64,000 nt of DNA from Tenacibaculum sp. SG-28 (GTDB lineage Bacteria; Bacteroidota; Bacteroidia; Flavobacteriales; Flavobacteriaceae): positions 348,892 through 412,891 of the forward strand of contig NZ_MQVY01000001.1 in the NCBI RefSeq assembly GCF_002954385.1, read 5' to 3'. Below are positions 28,525-37,060 of this stretch, piece after piece. The position numbers and the translations under genes are program-made. Each line of letters begins with the position of its first letter. Position 1 is the stretch's first letter. The notes beneath the pieces were generated by a model. The model was not told the origin of the DNA. It worked only from the letters and a program-made list of their open reading frames with translations, and did not search any database.

Positions 28525-29609
28525 ATGAAAAACAGAAAATTAAGAATCAACGGCCATTCTCATTTATTGCCATATCCAGAGGAGATTCCTCAATTCATGA
28601 AAGATAAAGGTATTTTTGGGTAGATAAAGATCGAAAATACATGCTTCAAAAAGATTGGAGCAGACCAGTTACAGATTCTAGTTTCTTTTTAGAGGAGAAG
28701 TTGGAGTGGATGGAGCATTTTAAAATTGACCATGCAGTGGTTTTAAACTTATCCCAATTATATGGGAATGGTTTGCGTTTGGAGGAAATGAAACAGGCAT
28801 TGCGTTTTCAGAATGATTTCAATGCCAAAGTACAACACGACAACCCATCAAAGTTTACTTGTGGTTTCGTAGTGCATCCAGGTTTTGTAAGAGGTGCTTG
28901 TTGGGAGATAGAACGCTGTGTAGAACAGCTAGGAATGCGACTTCTCTGTTTGCCGACGCATTACATGGATACTATAGGTACTTGGCGTTGTATTTTTGAT
29001 GAAGAAAATGAACCAATATTTGAATTGGCTAATAAGTATAATTTGGCGGTAGAAATTCATCCTTATGACGGGGAGAAATTTATTAAATTAGAAAATACAA
29101 GTTGGCGCTTTCACCTAATTTGGATGCTTGCTCAGTGTGCTGATGCCTATCACTTTTTGACCTTAAACGGATATTATCAAAAATATCCAAATATGCGTGT
29201 ATGTTTCGCACATGGAGGACAGTTAGCACAGATGAATCTTGGTAGAAGAATTCAAGGTTTTGATGGACGTTCCGATTTGTTTGAAGGTAAAGTTCATCCG
29301 AGAAAAGCAGTAGGACATAAAAATATCTTTTTTGATACGCTAGTACACGATACTGGTTCTTTAGATTTGTTAATCAAAAACCAAGGGGCATCACAAATTG
29401 TTATGGGTTTAGATGATCCTTATCCTTTGGGAGAAATGGAAAGTGATAAGCAGTCGTCTTATCCTGGAAAAATATTAGATCTTGCCATTCGTAGAGATAT
29501 CATAAACGAAACGGAGCGAGATAATATTTGGGAAGGTAATGTTTTGCAATGGTTATTTGGAGAGGATCAGAAGGCTAAGATCGAACTCATAAAAAAAATA
29601 ATATCCTAG
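28525..29609 (+). CDS. 2-amino-3-carboxymuconate-6-semialdehyde decarboxylase (ACMSD); frame broken by one-base deletion
   Basis: This Zn-dependent amidohydrolase-fold decarboxylase gives 2-aminomuconate semialdehyde and prevents quinolinate formation. The gene starts at 28525 (MKNRKLRINGHSHLLPYPEE), with the metal HxH motif in the first 15 residues. The frame is lost at a T5 run (28613-28617). One extra T turns GIFG-stop into GIFWVDKDRKYMLQKDWSR and continues to the end. Later ligands are seen in AVEIHPYDGE, CFAHGG and GLDDPYPLGE. Restored length is about 361 residues. A truncated protein starting at 28641 would lack the HxH and be inactive, so the full gene is much more likely. Confidence 0.92.
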
Positions 29610-29654
29610 GGCAGTATGCCCCAATACTTTTTGTTACCTATTTTACCGCACACT

Positions 29655-30455
29655 ATGGAGAATTACAAACATTATTTCGATACTAATAAAACTACTTGGA
29701 ACAAAAGGATCTCTGTGCATCTCAAAAGTCCGTTCTATAATGTAGAGGCCTTTAAATCTGGTCAAACCTCTTTGAATAGTTATGAGTTAGATGCTTTAGG
29801 TGATGTTACAGGTAAAAAGCTTTTACACCTGCAGTGTCATTTTGGGCAGGATACTTTAAGTTGGAGTAGATTGGGAGCAAATTGTACAGGTATCGATCTT
29901 TCCGATCAGGCAATCGCTAAAGCTCAAGAGCTTGCAGAAGAAATAAACGTTTCTGCCAATTTTATCGCTTGTAATTTATATGATGTTAATCAATATGTTA
30001 CAGATTTATACGATATTGTCTTTACAAGTTACGGTGTAATTGGTTGGTTACCAAATCTTACTAAATGGGCTCAAATTATTGCTTCCAGATTAAAGGAAGG
30101 TGGTGTCTTTTACATGGTAGAATTTCACCCTATTGTATGGATGTTTGATTATTTAAAAAATCCTCCAGAATTAGCATACGGATATGAACAAAAGGATGTC
30201 ATATATGAAGAATACAGCGGTACCTATGCGGATGAAGATGCGACGATAGTTTCGAAAGAGTATGGTTGGAATCACGGATTGGGTTCTATTGTTACTGCCT
30301 TGATTTCTGCCGGGTTACAAATTGAATATTTGAAAGAGTATTCCGATTCTCCGTACAATGTTCTTCCCGGATTGGAAAAGACAGAAACAGGTATGTTTGC
30401 TCCTAAAAAATCCTTATATCCGTTAATTTTTTCTATAAAAGCAACAAAACCATAG
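29655..30455 (+). CDS. Class I SAM-dependent methyltransferase at the end of the kynurenine operon
   Basis: This 266-residue protein starts at the ATG at 29655 (MENYKHYFDTNKTTWNKR). An upstream in-frame start at 29616 adds an unrelated hydrophobic stretch and overlaps the end of the operon leader. Motif I is LLHLQCHFGQDTLSWSRLGA, followed by CTGIDLSDQAI and the post-motif II region DIVFTSYGVIGWL. The substrate is unknown. It lies 45 bases after the ACMSD stop, on the same strand and before a terminator, so it may be cotranscribed. It is not a recognised pathway enzyme. Confidence 0.8.
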   Translation: MENYKHYFDTNKTTWNKRISVHLKSPFYNVEAFKSGQTSLNSYELDALGDVTGKKLLHLQCHFGQDTLSWSRLGANCTGIDLSDQAIAKAQELAEEINVSANFIACNLYDVNQYVTDLYDIVFTSYGVIGWLPNLTKWAQIIASRLKEGGVFYMVEFHPIVWMFDYLKNPPELAYGYEQKDVIYEEYSGTYADEDATIVSKEYGWNHGLGSIVTALISAGLQIEYLKEYSDSPYNVLPGLEKTETGMFAPKKSLYPLIFSIKATKP

Positions 30456-30470
30456 GAATGCTATGGTTTT
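30446..30470 (+). terminator. Bidirectional terminator after the methyltransferase gene
   Basis: A 10-bp perfect stem (AAAACCATAG and CTATGGTTTT) with a 5-base loop contains the stop codon of the methyltransferase gene in its left arm. The T-run is inside the stem, so it can act in both directions between the convergent kynurenine and YceI transcripts. Confidence 0.75.
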
Positions 30471-30497
30471 GCTAGTTTTGGCAATTATTTGTGTTGC

Positions 30498-31124
30498 TTA
30501 GAAGTTTGCTGTAATGTTTAAGGCTACTTCGTCCCAAGTTTTAGAGATTCCGTCTGCACCTTTGTGTAAGTCTTTGCATACAGTGTTCAGAGATTCTAAG
30601 GCTTTTTCAGCTTTCCAATCTGTAATTTTCATAGTTCCTGCAAACTGGAATACCTTACCTTTAAGAGAGTACCTGAAGGGTAACTTTTTGGTGATACCAT
30701 TCATGGTTATGTCTGAATAGCCCATCGAATCATTTTCAATAATGAATTTCCCAGACAATAACTCTGTTTTATCCATAACTCCAAAAAAGAATTTTTTTAT
30801 TTTGTAATCTCTTCCAGAGTCATTGGTAAAAAGACTACTTACAGGAACCGAGAATTCTGCTCCATCTATCGCTTCTTTAATACTTTCTCCTATTCCTCCA
30901 GAAGTAATTTTTACTTTATTAAATCTTCCCTTTACCGGAATTTTTTCTGTTGTTTTATAGGCTGTCCAATTAATTTCACTTTTTGCTTCCTGTAAATTAT
31001 AAGCCGCGTTTTTAGTAGTAGTTGTATTTTCTTGTTTCAGTACTTCTTTTTTTGTTTCCGTTTTACAGGATGTTGTAAAATAAGTAAAGCTTAAAACGAT
31101 TAAATATACTATCGATTTTTTCAT
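30498..31124 (-). CDS. YceI family lipoprotein
   Basis: This 208-residue lipoprotein has signal peptide MKKSIVYLIVLSFTYFTTSC. Its YceI-like lipocalin barrel (residues about 40-205) is recognisable from SEINWTAYKTTEKIPVKGRF and the GFxAxxxIxR-like central strands (KFIIENDSMGYSDITMNGI). YceI folds bind isoprenoid or amphipathic lipids in the periplasm; the ligand here is unknown. It lies 16 bases after the acyl-CoA-binding protein gene and likely ends the rsfS-ftsH-cdsA operon. Confidence 0.85.
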   Translation of the reverse strand: MKKSIVYLIVLSFTYFTTSCKTETKKEVLKQENTTTTKNAAYNLQEAKSEINWTAYKTTEKIPVKGRFNKVKITSGGIGESIKEAIDGAEFSVPVSSLFTNDSGRDYKIKKFFFGVMDKTELLSGKFIIENDSMGYSDITMNGITKKLPFRYSLKGKVFQFAGTMKITDWKAEKALESLNTVCKDLHKGADGISKTWDEVALNITANF

Positions 31125-31140
31125 GGGAGTTTTGTGGTAT

Positions 31141-31401
31141 TTATAAGGTTAAAGTATGTACTAATTTTATATATTCTCTCTTGGCCTCTTCAGGAGTCAT
31201 ACCCCTTAATTGAATCCAAGCATTAAATTTAAAAGCTCCACGTAAACTTTTGGTATTGGCATTCATTGAAAAGTGATCTCCTTCGACTCCTTGTTTGTAA
31301 AATGCATATAACTTTAGCATTACATCCGGGGGAAGTTTTGTTTCCAAGTTAGATGCAATTTTGTAGGCTTTCCGAAATTGTATGTCCAAATCATGATCCA
31401 T
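31141..31401 (-). CDS. Acyl-CoA-binding protein
   Basis: This 86-residue four-helix ACBP (PF00887) starts MDHDLDIQFRKAYKIASNL. It has the hallmark LKLYAFYKQGVEGD and KFNAWIQLRGMTPEEAKREY, which holds the residues that contact the CoA phosphate and the acyl chain. ACBPs are mainly eukaryotic but recur in Flavobacteriia. It probably buffers long-chain acyl-CoA in the cytosol. It is 20 bases downstream of cdsA, pointing to a role in phospholipid synthesis. Confidence 0.93.
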   Translation of the reverse strand: MDHDLDIQFRKAYKIASNLETKLPPDVMLKLYAFYKQGVEGDHFSMNANTKSLRGAFKFNAWIQLRGMTPEEAKREYIKLVHTLTL

Positions 31402-31421
31402 GTGAATAGGTTTAAGACGAA

Positions 31422-32219
31422 CTATCGAATTAAAATATGTATGTACAAATATACAAAAGGAGCAATAAAGTAAAGACTGTCTAAACGATCTAGAAGCCCC
31501 CCATGACCTGGCATAATAGTTCCACTATCCTTTACCTTTGCTGTACGTTTAAATTTTGATTCTACGAGATCGCCAAAAGAACCCAAAACCGAAACAAGAA
31601 TTGCGATAACTATCCAATGCTCTATACTTAATAGGGGAGAAAAATAACCTATAAGTACCCCAGCCAGAACAGAACATAATAACCCACCTAGGAAACCCTC
31701 GATAGTTTTTTTGGGCGAAACAGTTTCCAGTAATTTTCTTTTTCCGAAGTTTTTACCAAGGATAAAAGCAAAGCTGTCGTTGGTCCAAATAAGTACTATA
31801 ATAAATATCATAATTAAGGGAGTATAGTTTCCTTTGTAATTGGGTAAGAGAATTAAAAAGGTAAACGGCAATATAATATAGCTTACAGTAAGATTAAGTT
31901 TTTTTATAAAACTGTTTGTTTTTACACTTTTTGTTTTGGGTAAAAAGACCAATAGTTTAACGGAACAAAGTATTGTGTAAAATAATAGAAAGAGTATGCT
32001 TATTTCGTTGGCAAAATATTTAGTGGTAAAAATCACTAAGGGAAGTACCGCATAAGGAATGTTATTTTTGAAAGCGATTAGCTTATTAAATTCATATAAA
32101 CAAATCGCAGCAAATACTGAAATTAGTGCTACGTATGATGCTTCTCTGTATAGGATTGCAGAAATAAAGATAATAGCGTATACCGTGCCTGAAATACCAC
32201 GCGTAATTAGATTTTGCAT
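31422..32219 (-). CDS. cdsA: Phosphatidate cytidylyltransferase
   Basis: This integral membrane enzyme makes CDP-diacylglycerol from phosphatidate and CTP, the branch point for phospholipids. It has 265 residues and about seven or eight hydrophobic segments. The C-terminal CDS signature is clear: GDLVESKFKRTAKVKDSG, then MPGHGGLLDRLDS. It starts 3 bases after the LUD gene stop and is followed by the ACBP gene. In many relatives a phosphatidylserine decarboxylase gene stands next to cdsA; none is seen here. Confidence 0.95.
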   Translation of the reverse strand: MQNLITRGISGTVYAIIFISAILYREASYVALISVFAAICLYEFNKLIAFKNNIPYAVLPLVIFTTKYFANEISILFLLFYTILCSVKLLVFLPKTKSVKTNSFIKKLNLTVSYIILPFTFLILLPNYKGNYTPLIMIFIIVLIWTNDSFAFILGKNFGKRKLLETVSPKKTIEGFLGGLLCSVLAGVLIGYFSPLLSIEHWIVIAILVSVLGSFGDLVESKFKRTAKVKDSGTIMPGHGGLLDRLDSLYFIAPFVYLYIHILIR

Positions 32220-32222
32220 ATT

Positions 32223-32810
32223 TTAAAGGTCTTCAAAAAGAAGCAAATATAAATTTTTTGAATTACTATTACCATAATTTAAAAAATCATCACTGTTATT
32301 TTGCAACGTATATTTAGTTACCGAACTGATATTGTTGGGGATATTACCGCTAAAATGTGTTTTAATACCAGTTAAACCTTGGTTAGTGTTTTTTACAACC
32401 TGACTCATTGTTGCATAGACAATAAAATTATCAGTTACCTCTGATATCTTTTTACTGCCTAGTTGATTAGAGGTAAATAATATGGCTCCTTTATCCGAAA
32501 TTAAGTACTCACAAGAAGTGAAAAATGGTAGGTCTTTGGCGTGGTCATTTTGGACAGAAACCTTTAATTGATCACAAATTTTTAACAAGTTGTAATCTTT
32601 GCATATTAACCTATCCCAATTGTTTTCATTTATAATACTCTCTAGATTAAAAAGAACCTCGTTGATATTTGTACAGTATAAGAATTTACCACCTTTGTTA
32701 ATGAAGTTATGCACAAACAAATCATCTAAGGACAGATTAACCGGCTGGTGATTAACCTCTTCCTTAGATGATTTATTGTTAGATTTGAATAATTTTTTTA
32801 AAAAATTCAT
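32223..32810 (-). CDS. LUD domain (LutC/YkgG-like) protein
   Basis: This 195-residue protein has a basic N-terminus (MNFLKKLFKSNNKSSKE). A LUD-type fold (PF02589) follows, shown by CEYLISDKGAILFTSNQLG and VYATMSQVV. LutC-like proteins act with Fe-S partners in lactate utilisation, but no LutA or LutB is nearby. The conserved place between ftsH and cdsA in flavobacteria argues for another, unknown role. It is 12 bases after ftsH and 3 before cdsA, so it is in the same operon. Confidence 0.8.
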   Translation of the reverse strand: MNFLKKLFKSNNKSSKEEVNHQPVNLSLDDLFVHNFINKGGKFLYCTNINEVLFNLESIINENNWDRLICKDYNLLKICDQLKVSVQNDHAKDLPFFTSCEYLISDKGAILFTSNQLGSKKISEVTDNFIVYATMSQVVKNTNQGLTGIKTHFSGNIPNNISSVTKYTLQNNSDDFLNYGNSNSKNLYLLLFEDL

Positions 32811-32822
32811 GTATTGAAAAAC

Positions 32823-34757
32823 TTATTCCTCTTCCGATGATTTTAAAATTTCTTGATTTTTTTCTTTATCAAAGGGTCTTTCTCCGAAAATCTTAACTAA
32901 GTCATCTTTAAAGATAACCTCTTTTTCTAACAAGCGCTCCGCTAAAATAGATAATTTATCTTTGTGCGTATCCAAAATACTAATTGCTCTATTGTATTGG
33001 CCTTCAATTATTTTCGAAATTTCTTCGTCAATTATTTTAGCGGTGTCGCCACTGTACGGCTTTACAAAAGAATCATTACCGGTAGAATCGTAATAGGTGA
33101 CATTTCCAATTTTTTCGTTTAATCCGTAAACGGTAACCATTGCTCTTGCCTGCTTCGTTACTTTTTCTAAGTCACTTAATGCTCCGGTAGAAATTTTATC
33201 AAAGATTAGTTTTTCCGCAGCTCTACCTCCCATAGTTGCACACATTTCATCTAGCATTTGCTCCGACTGAACTATTTTTCTTTCCTCCGGTAAATACCAC
33301 GCTGCTCCTAACGATTGTCCTCGTGGAACTATGGTTACTTTTACTAATGGTGCAGCATGTTCGAGCATCCAACTAACAGTTGCGTGTCCTGCTTCATGAA
33401 ATGCAATAACCTCTTTTTCTTTTGGAGTGATTACTTTGTTTTTCTTTTCTAGTCCGCCTACAATTCTGTCAACAGCATCTAAAAAATCCTGATGGTGTAT
33501 TGCTTCTTTATTATTTCTCGCGGCGATTAAGGCCGCTTCGTTACAAAGATTTGCAATATCCGCTCCAGAAAAGCCTGGCGTTTGTTGTGATAAAAACTCT
33601 AGTTTAACATCTTCAGCAAGTTTTAAAGGTTTAATATGAACCTCAAAAATTTCTCTTCTTTCGTGTAGGTCTGGTAAGTCGACATAAATTTGTCGGTCAA
33701 ATCTTCCTGCTCGCATCAAAGCTTTGTCAAGCACATCTGCTCGGTTCGTTGCTGCCAATACTATAACATTAGTATCTGTTCCAAATCCATCCATTTCGGT
33801 TAGTAATTGGTTCAATGTGTTTTCACGCTCATCATTACCACCAGTCATGCTATTTTTTCCTCTTGCTCTTCCAATAGCATCAATTTCATCAATAAATATT
33901 ATGGAAGGAGATTTTTGTTGTGCCTGTTTAAACAAATCTCTCACACGTGATGCACCTACACCAACGAACATTTCAACAAAATCAGAACCGGATAGTGAGA
34001 AAAAAGGAACGCCAGCCTCTCCAGCAACCGCTTTAGCTAAAAGTGTTTTACCAGTACCAGGAGGTCCTACTAATAGAGCTCCTTTAGGTATTTTACCTCC
34101 TAATTTAGTATACTTTTCCGGGCTTTTTAAGAAATCTACAATTTCTTGTACTTCTTCCTTTGCCCCCTCTAAACCTGCAACATTTTTGAAAGTGGTTTTT
34201 ACCTTTGTGTCTTTGTCAAATAATTTTGCTTTTGATTTTCCAATATTGAATATTTGACCGCCACCTCCGGCACCAGCTCCTCCTCCAGACATTCTTCGCA
34301 TAAAGTACAACCATATCGCTATTAGAAGTATGATTGGTAAAAAGCCAATGATACTATCCATAATACTAGTTCTTGCTTCGTTTCTTTTATCAAAATCTAG
34401 ATTAAGTGAATCTTGTTTTTCTTTTAGTTCTTTTTCAAAATTTTGTAGATCTCCAAAATTATAGGTGTAAAGAGGAGAGCCTTTTCGATAGAAAGGAGAA
34501 TTTACCTGTTTTTTAAATGGCTCTTTTGTCATTGCCTCATCTTTAATGTAGATTTCAGCATATGATTTGTTTACAACCATTATTTTTTCAATGTCATTCT
34601 CTCTAAGGATTTTCATAAACTCATTATCGGAAAGTTTGGAAGTTCCCATATCTCCAGAATTAAGAAAACTCAGTCCAATAAATATTACTGCAATTGGTAC
34701 GTAGATCCAAAGGGAGTTAAAACTTAATTTCGGTGTGTTTTTTTTCTTATCACTCAT
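32823..34757 (-). CDS. ftsH: ATP-dependent zinc metalloprotease FtsH
   Basis: This membrane-anchored AAA protease degrades misfolded membrane proteins and regulators. It has 644 residues. Two membrane helices (about residues 16-33 and 137-153) flank a periplasmic domain. Walker A GPPGTGKT is at 231-238, Walker B IIFIDEID at about 286-293, the second region of homology ends in GRFDRQ, and the zinc motif HEAGH is at 454-458. It starts 17 bases after rsfS, and the operon continues into the LUD protein and cdsA. Confidence 0.98.
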   Translation of the reverse strand: MSDKKKNTPKLSFNSLWIYVPIAVIFIGLSFLNSGDMGTSKLSDNEFMKILRENDIEKIMVVNKSYAEIYIKDEAMTKEPFKKQVNSPFYRKGSPLYTYNFGDLQNFEKELKEKQDSLNLDFDKRNEARTSIMDSIIGFLPIILLIAIWLYFMRRMSGGGAGAGGGGQIFNIGKSKAKLFDKDTKVKTTFKNVAGLEGAKEEVQEIVDFLKSPEKYTKLGGKIPKGALLVGPPGTGKTLLAKAVAGEAGVPFFSLSGSDFVEMFVGVGASRVRDLFKQAQQKSPSIIFIDEIDAIGRARGKNSMTGGNDERENTLNQLLTEMDGFGTDTNVIVLAATNRADVLDKALMRAGRFDRQIYVDLPDLHERREIFEVHIKPLKLAEDVKLEFLSQQTPGFSGADIANLCNEAALIAARNNKEAIHHQDFLDAVDRIVGGLEKKNKVITPKEKEVIAFHEAGHATVSWMLEHAAPLVKVTIVPRGQSLGAAWYLPEERKIVQSEQMLDEMCATMGGRAAEKLIFDKISTGALSDLEKVTKQARAMVTVYGLNEKIGNVTYYDSTGNDSFVKPYSGDTAKIIDEEISKIIEGQYNRAISILDTHKDKLSILAERLLEKEVIFKDDLVKIFGERPFDKEKNQEILKSSEEE

Positions 34758-34774
34758 AAAAAAATATTTATTAT

Positions 34775-35143
34775 TTAGGCAGGATTTATATTGGTGATTT
34801 GAGCATCACCCCATAGGCTTTCGATATCGTAGTAATCTCTTACATGCTTCTGAAAAATATGTACGACAACATTCACATAATCCATCAAAACCCATTCTGC
34901 GTTTCCTTGCCCTTCGACATGCCAAGGTTTATCTTTTAGTTCTTTACTTACAGTTTTATGTATGGAACCAGAGATTGCATTTACTTGCGTGTTGGAGTTA
35001 CCAGAACAAACCACGAAATAATCGCAAACGGTATTTTCTATTTCTCTTAAATCAAGTAATTGGATATTTTCTCCTTTAACATCATCAATTCCTTTGATAA
35101 TCACAGATAATAATTCGTCTGTACTTGCTTGCTTTTTTGTCAT
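34775..35143 (-). CDS. rsfS: Ribosomal silencing factor RsfS
   Basis: RsfS binds L14 and blocks subunit joining under low nutrients. The protein has 122 residues from the ATG at 35143 (MTKKQASTDELLSVIIKGI). An earlier in-frame ATG at 35167 would overlap the -7 promoter box. Conserved features are DYFVVCSGNSNTQVNAI, WHVEGQGNAEWVLMDYVNVV and VHIFQKHVRDYYDIESLWGD. It is the first gene of the ftsH operon and divergent from birA. Confidence 0.94.
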   Translation of the reverse strand: MTKKQASTDELLSVIIKGIDDVKGENIQLLDLREIENTVCDYFVVCSGNSNTQVNAISGSIHKTVSKELKDKPWHVEGQGNAEWVLMDYVNVVVHIFQKHVRDYYDIESLWGDAQITNINPA

Positions 35144-35164
35144 TAAAAAAAAATTATATTTTAG

Positions 35165-35172
35165 CAAAGTTA
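35165..35172 (-). promoter_or_regulatory. -7 element of the rsfS-ftsH-cdsA operon
   Basis: TAACTTTG is read on the minus strand, an exact TAnnTTTG match, 21 bases before the chosen rsfS ATG. No clear -33 TTG is seen at 18-19 bases. It excludes the longer rsfS start. Confidence 0.5.
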
Positions 35173-35228
35173 TTATTTTTTTGCGAGTAAATTACTTAAT
35201 ATCACAACTAGTTTTACCCCTTTGTTAT

Positions 35229-35966
35229 ATGAAAATTATCAAATTTGATGCCATTGATTCTACAAATACATTTTTGAAAGATATGGCAGACAATATGCCT
35301 GTGGAGAATTACACCGTAATTCTCGCAAAGCATCAAACTTCTGGCAGGGGACAGATGCATACTAGTTGGGAATCAGAGCCTGGAAAAAATATTACATGTA
35401 GCGTTTTTGTAAGACAAGATAGGCTGTCAATAAGTAAACAAAAATATCTAAATTTTGCTGTTGCAATTTCCATTTATAATACTTTAGATCAATATTCGAT
35501 TCCTAACCTAGCTATAAAATGGCCAAACGACATTATGGCAGATGGCTTAAAAATATGTGGCGTATTAATTGAAAACACACTAAAAGGAGCATCTATAGCG
35601 GCCTCCATAATCGGTATTGGTATCAATGTAAATCAAGCCTTTCTGAATAATGGCGTCCTAAAGGCTGTGTCGATGAAAGATATTTTACATGCTAATTTTA
35701 ATCTTGAGGATATAGTTGTTGCATTGATTCAGGAGTTAAAAGTAAATATCCAAAGGCTTCAGCAACATTATTTTCAAGATATAGAAAACGAGTATCTTGC
35801 GGTGTTGTATAAAAAAAATGTTCCTTGCATGTTTAAAACAGCAAGGAACAATATTTTTATGGGTAAAATTATTGGTATTTCTTCTGATGGAAAACTTCAA
35901 GTTGCATTACCTGATGAAACTGTAAAAGAATTTGGTGTAAAAGAAGTTTCTTTACTAATGCCGTAA
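35229..35966 (+). CDS. birA: Biotin--[acetyl-CoA-carboxylase] ligase
   Basis: This enzyme activates biotin with ATP and attaches it to the carboxylase biotin carrier protein. The 245-residue form begins MKIIKFDAIDSTNTFLKDMA, so it has the catalytic domain without the N-terminal DNA-binding repressor domain of E. coli BirA. Key motifs are the biotin/AMP loop TSGRGQMHTSWES and AIKWPNDIMADGLKICGVLIE. The C-terminal SH3-like domain is present. The start at 35229 matches the family; longer in-frame starts reach back into rsfS. TTTG ends 4 bases before this ATG. It converges with the SRPBCC gene, 7 bases apart. Confidence 0.94.
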   Translation: MKIIKFDAIDSTNTFLKDMADNMPVENYTVILAKHQTSGRGQMHTSWESEPGKNITCSVFVRQDRLSISKQKYLNFAVAISIYNTLDQYSIPNLAIKWPNDIMADGLKICGVLIENTLKGASIAASIIGIGINVNQAFLNNGVLKAVSMKDILHANFNLEDIVVALIQELKVNIQRLQQHYFQDIENEYLAVLYKKNVPCMFKTARNNIFMGKIIGISSDGKLQVALPDETVKEFGVKEVSLLMP

Positions 35967-35973
35967 ATGAAAT

Positions 35974-36363
35974 TTATAATTTGGCAATATTCTCTGTTAG
36001 GGTATCTATAAATTTCGTTAACGGTTTTTTTACCATCATCGCCATCATTGGGTTAAACTCTCCGTTGAAATTTAAGGTAACTTTAGATTCATTTTCTGCA
36101 ATTTGTTCTATGCCTGAGCTCAATGTAAAGGGTAGTTTACTACTTGCAGCTCCTAAAATTACTTTAGAAAATTCTGTCTTTTCTTTTAAGACCAATCTAA
36201 TTTCAGGCATCCCTTTTAAACCAAAGATAAAGCTTTCTCCATCTACTTCAAATTTCTCTGCATTTTCAGGCATCAGTTGCTCGTAGTTTTGTAGCGTAGA
36301 GAAAAAAGTAAAAAGTTCTTCTGAAGACTTTTTAACGGTTACAGTTGTTCCTTCGATATTCAT
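35974..36363 (-). CDS. SRPBCC (START/polyketide cyclase-like) family protein
   Basis: This 129-residue single-domain helix-grip protein starts MNIEGTTVTVKKSSEELFTF, with the long C-terminal helix KKPLTKFIDTLTENIAKL. Such folds hold hydrophobic ligands; no specific function is evident. It lies 19 bases after pyrE and is probably cotranscribed. Its stop is 7 bases from the birA stop on the other strand, with no visible terminator. Confidence 0.8.
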   Translation of the reverse strand: MNIEGTTVTVKKSSEELFTFFSTLQNYEQLMPENAEKFEVDGESFIFGLKGMPEIRLVLKEKTEFSKVILGAASSKLPFTLSSGIEQIAENESKVTLNFNGEFNPMMAMMVKKPLTKFIDTLTENIAKL

Positions 36364-36382
36364 TTTTTATGTTGTCTTAGTA

Positions 36383-37027
36383 TTAATTTTGTTTCCATGT
36401 GCTTGGCGATACTCTCCAGTCTTCGAGTGTTCTAAGTTCTTCACTGGTAATGTATTTGCTATCCAACGCTTGCTCTAGTAAATATTCATAGTTACTCAGG
36501 GTACTTAGTTCGATATCACTTTTGGTAAAATTTTCTTTTGCAAGGTCGAAACCATAAGAAAATATGGCTACCATACCTTTAACCTTTACATCTGCTTCTT
36601 TCAAGGCTTTTACCGCATCCAAACTACTTTTTCCGGTACTTATTAAATCTTCAATAACTACTACGTTGTTACCACTTTCAAGATGCCCCTCAATTTGATT
36701 TTTTCTGCCGTGTTTTTTCGGCTCAGGTCTTACGTATACGAAGGGTACACCCAATTCTTGAGCTACTAGCACACCTATTGCTATGGCACCTGTAGCCACG
36801 CCCGCAATTGCATCTGGTTTACCGTGCTTTTGTTCCACAATTTTAGCAATCTCTTCTTTAATGAAATTTCTAACTGTTGGAAACGATAGTGTAATTCTGT
36901 TGTCACAGTAAATCGGTGATTTCCAACCTGAAGCCCATGTAAAAGGTTCTTGTGGATTAAGTTTTATAGCTTTTACTTGTAAAAGGAGTTCAGCTGTTTT
37001 TTTTGCTGTATCTTTGTTAAAATCCAT
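36383..37027 (-). CDS. pyrE: Orotate phosphoribosyltransferase
   Basis: This enzyme converts orotate and PRPP to OMP in pyrimidine synthesis. It has 214 residues from the ATG at 37027 (MDFNKDTAKKTAELLLQ). The PRPP-binding motif VVVIEDLISTGKSS, the AGVATGAIAIGVLVA loop and the catalytic flexible loop VRPEPKKHGRKNQIEG are all intact. The start at 37027 rather than 37060 is supported by a full -33/-7 promoter ending 4 bases upstream. The NUDIX gene on the other strand starts only 7 bases away. Confidence 0.96.
   Translation of the reverse strand: MDFNKDTAKKTAELLLQVKAIKLNPQEPFTWASGWKSPIYCDNRITLSFPTVRNFIKEEIAKIVEQKHGKPDAIAGVATGAIAIGVLVAQELGVPFVYVRPEPKKHGRKNQIEGHLESGNNVVVIEDLISTGKSSLDAVKALKEADVKVKGMVAIFSYGFDLAKENFTKSDIELSTLSNYEYLLEQALDSKYITSEELRTLEDWRVSPSTWKQN
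37009..37016 (+). promoter_or_regulatory. -7 element of the NUDIX gene, inside pyrE
   Basis: TATCTTTG on the plus strand is an exact TAnnTTTG match, 18 bases before the NUDIX ATG. It lies within codons about 4-7 of pyrE. No -33 TTG at ideal spacing was found. Confidence 0.45.
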
Positions 37028-37031
37028 ACCG

Positions 37032-37060
37032 CAAATGTATAAAGTTTTTGTGAATGACAA
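37032..37060 (-). promoter_or_regulatory. Promoter of pyrE, overlapping the NUDIX start codon
   Basis: On the minus strand, TTG (37058-37060), an 18-base spacer and TACATTTG (37032-37039) match the full Bacteroidota promoter consensus. The box ends 4 bases before the pyrE ATG and covers the ATG of the divergent NUDIX gene (37035-37037). Confidence 0.7.

Noticed and set aside
28641..29609. Shorter ACMSD starting at an internal ATG (28641)
   Set aside because: It would lack the N-terminal HxH metal ligands; the upstream sequence restores a normal N-terminus with one added base.
33724..34257. 177-codon open frame on the plus strand
   Set aside because: It lies wholly antisense to the conserved AAA domain of ftsH; the composition is that of a shadow frame with no recognisable domain.
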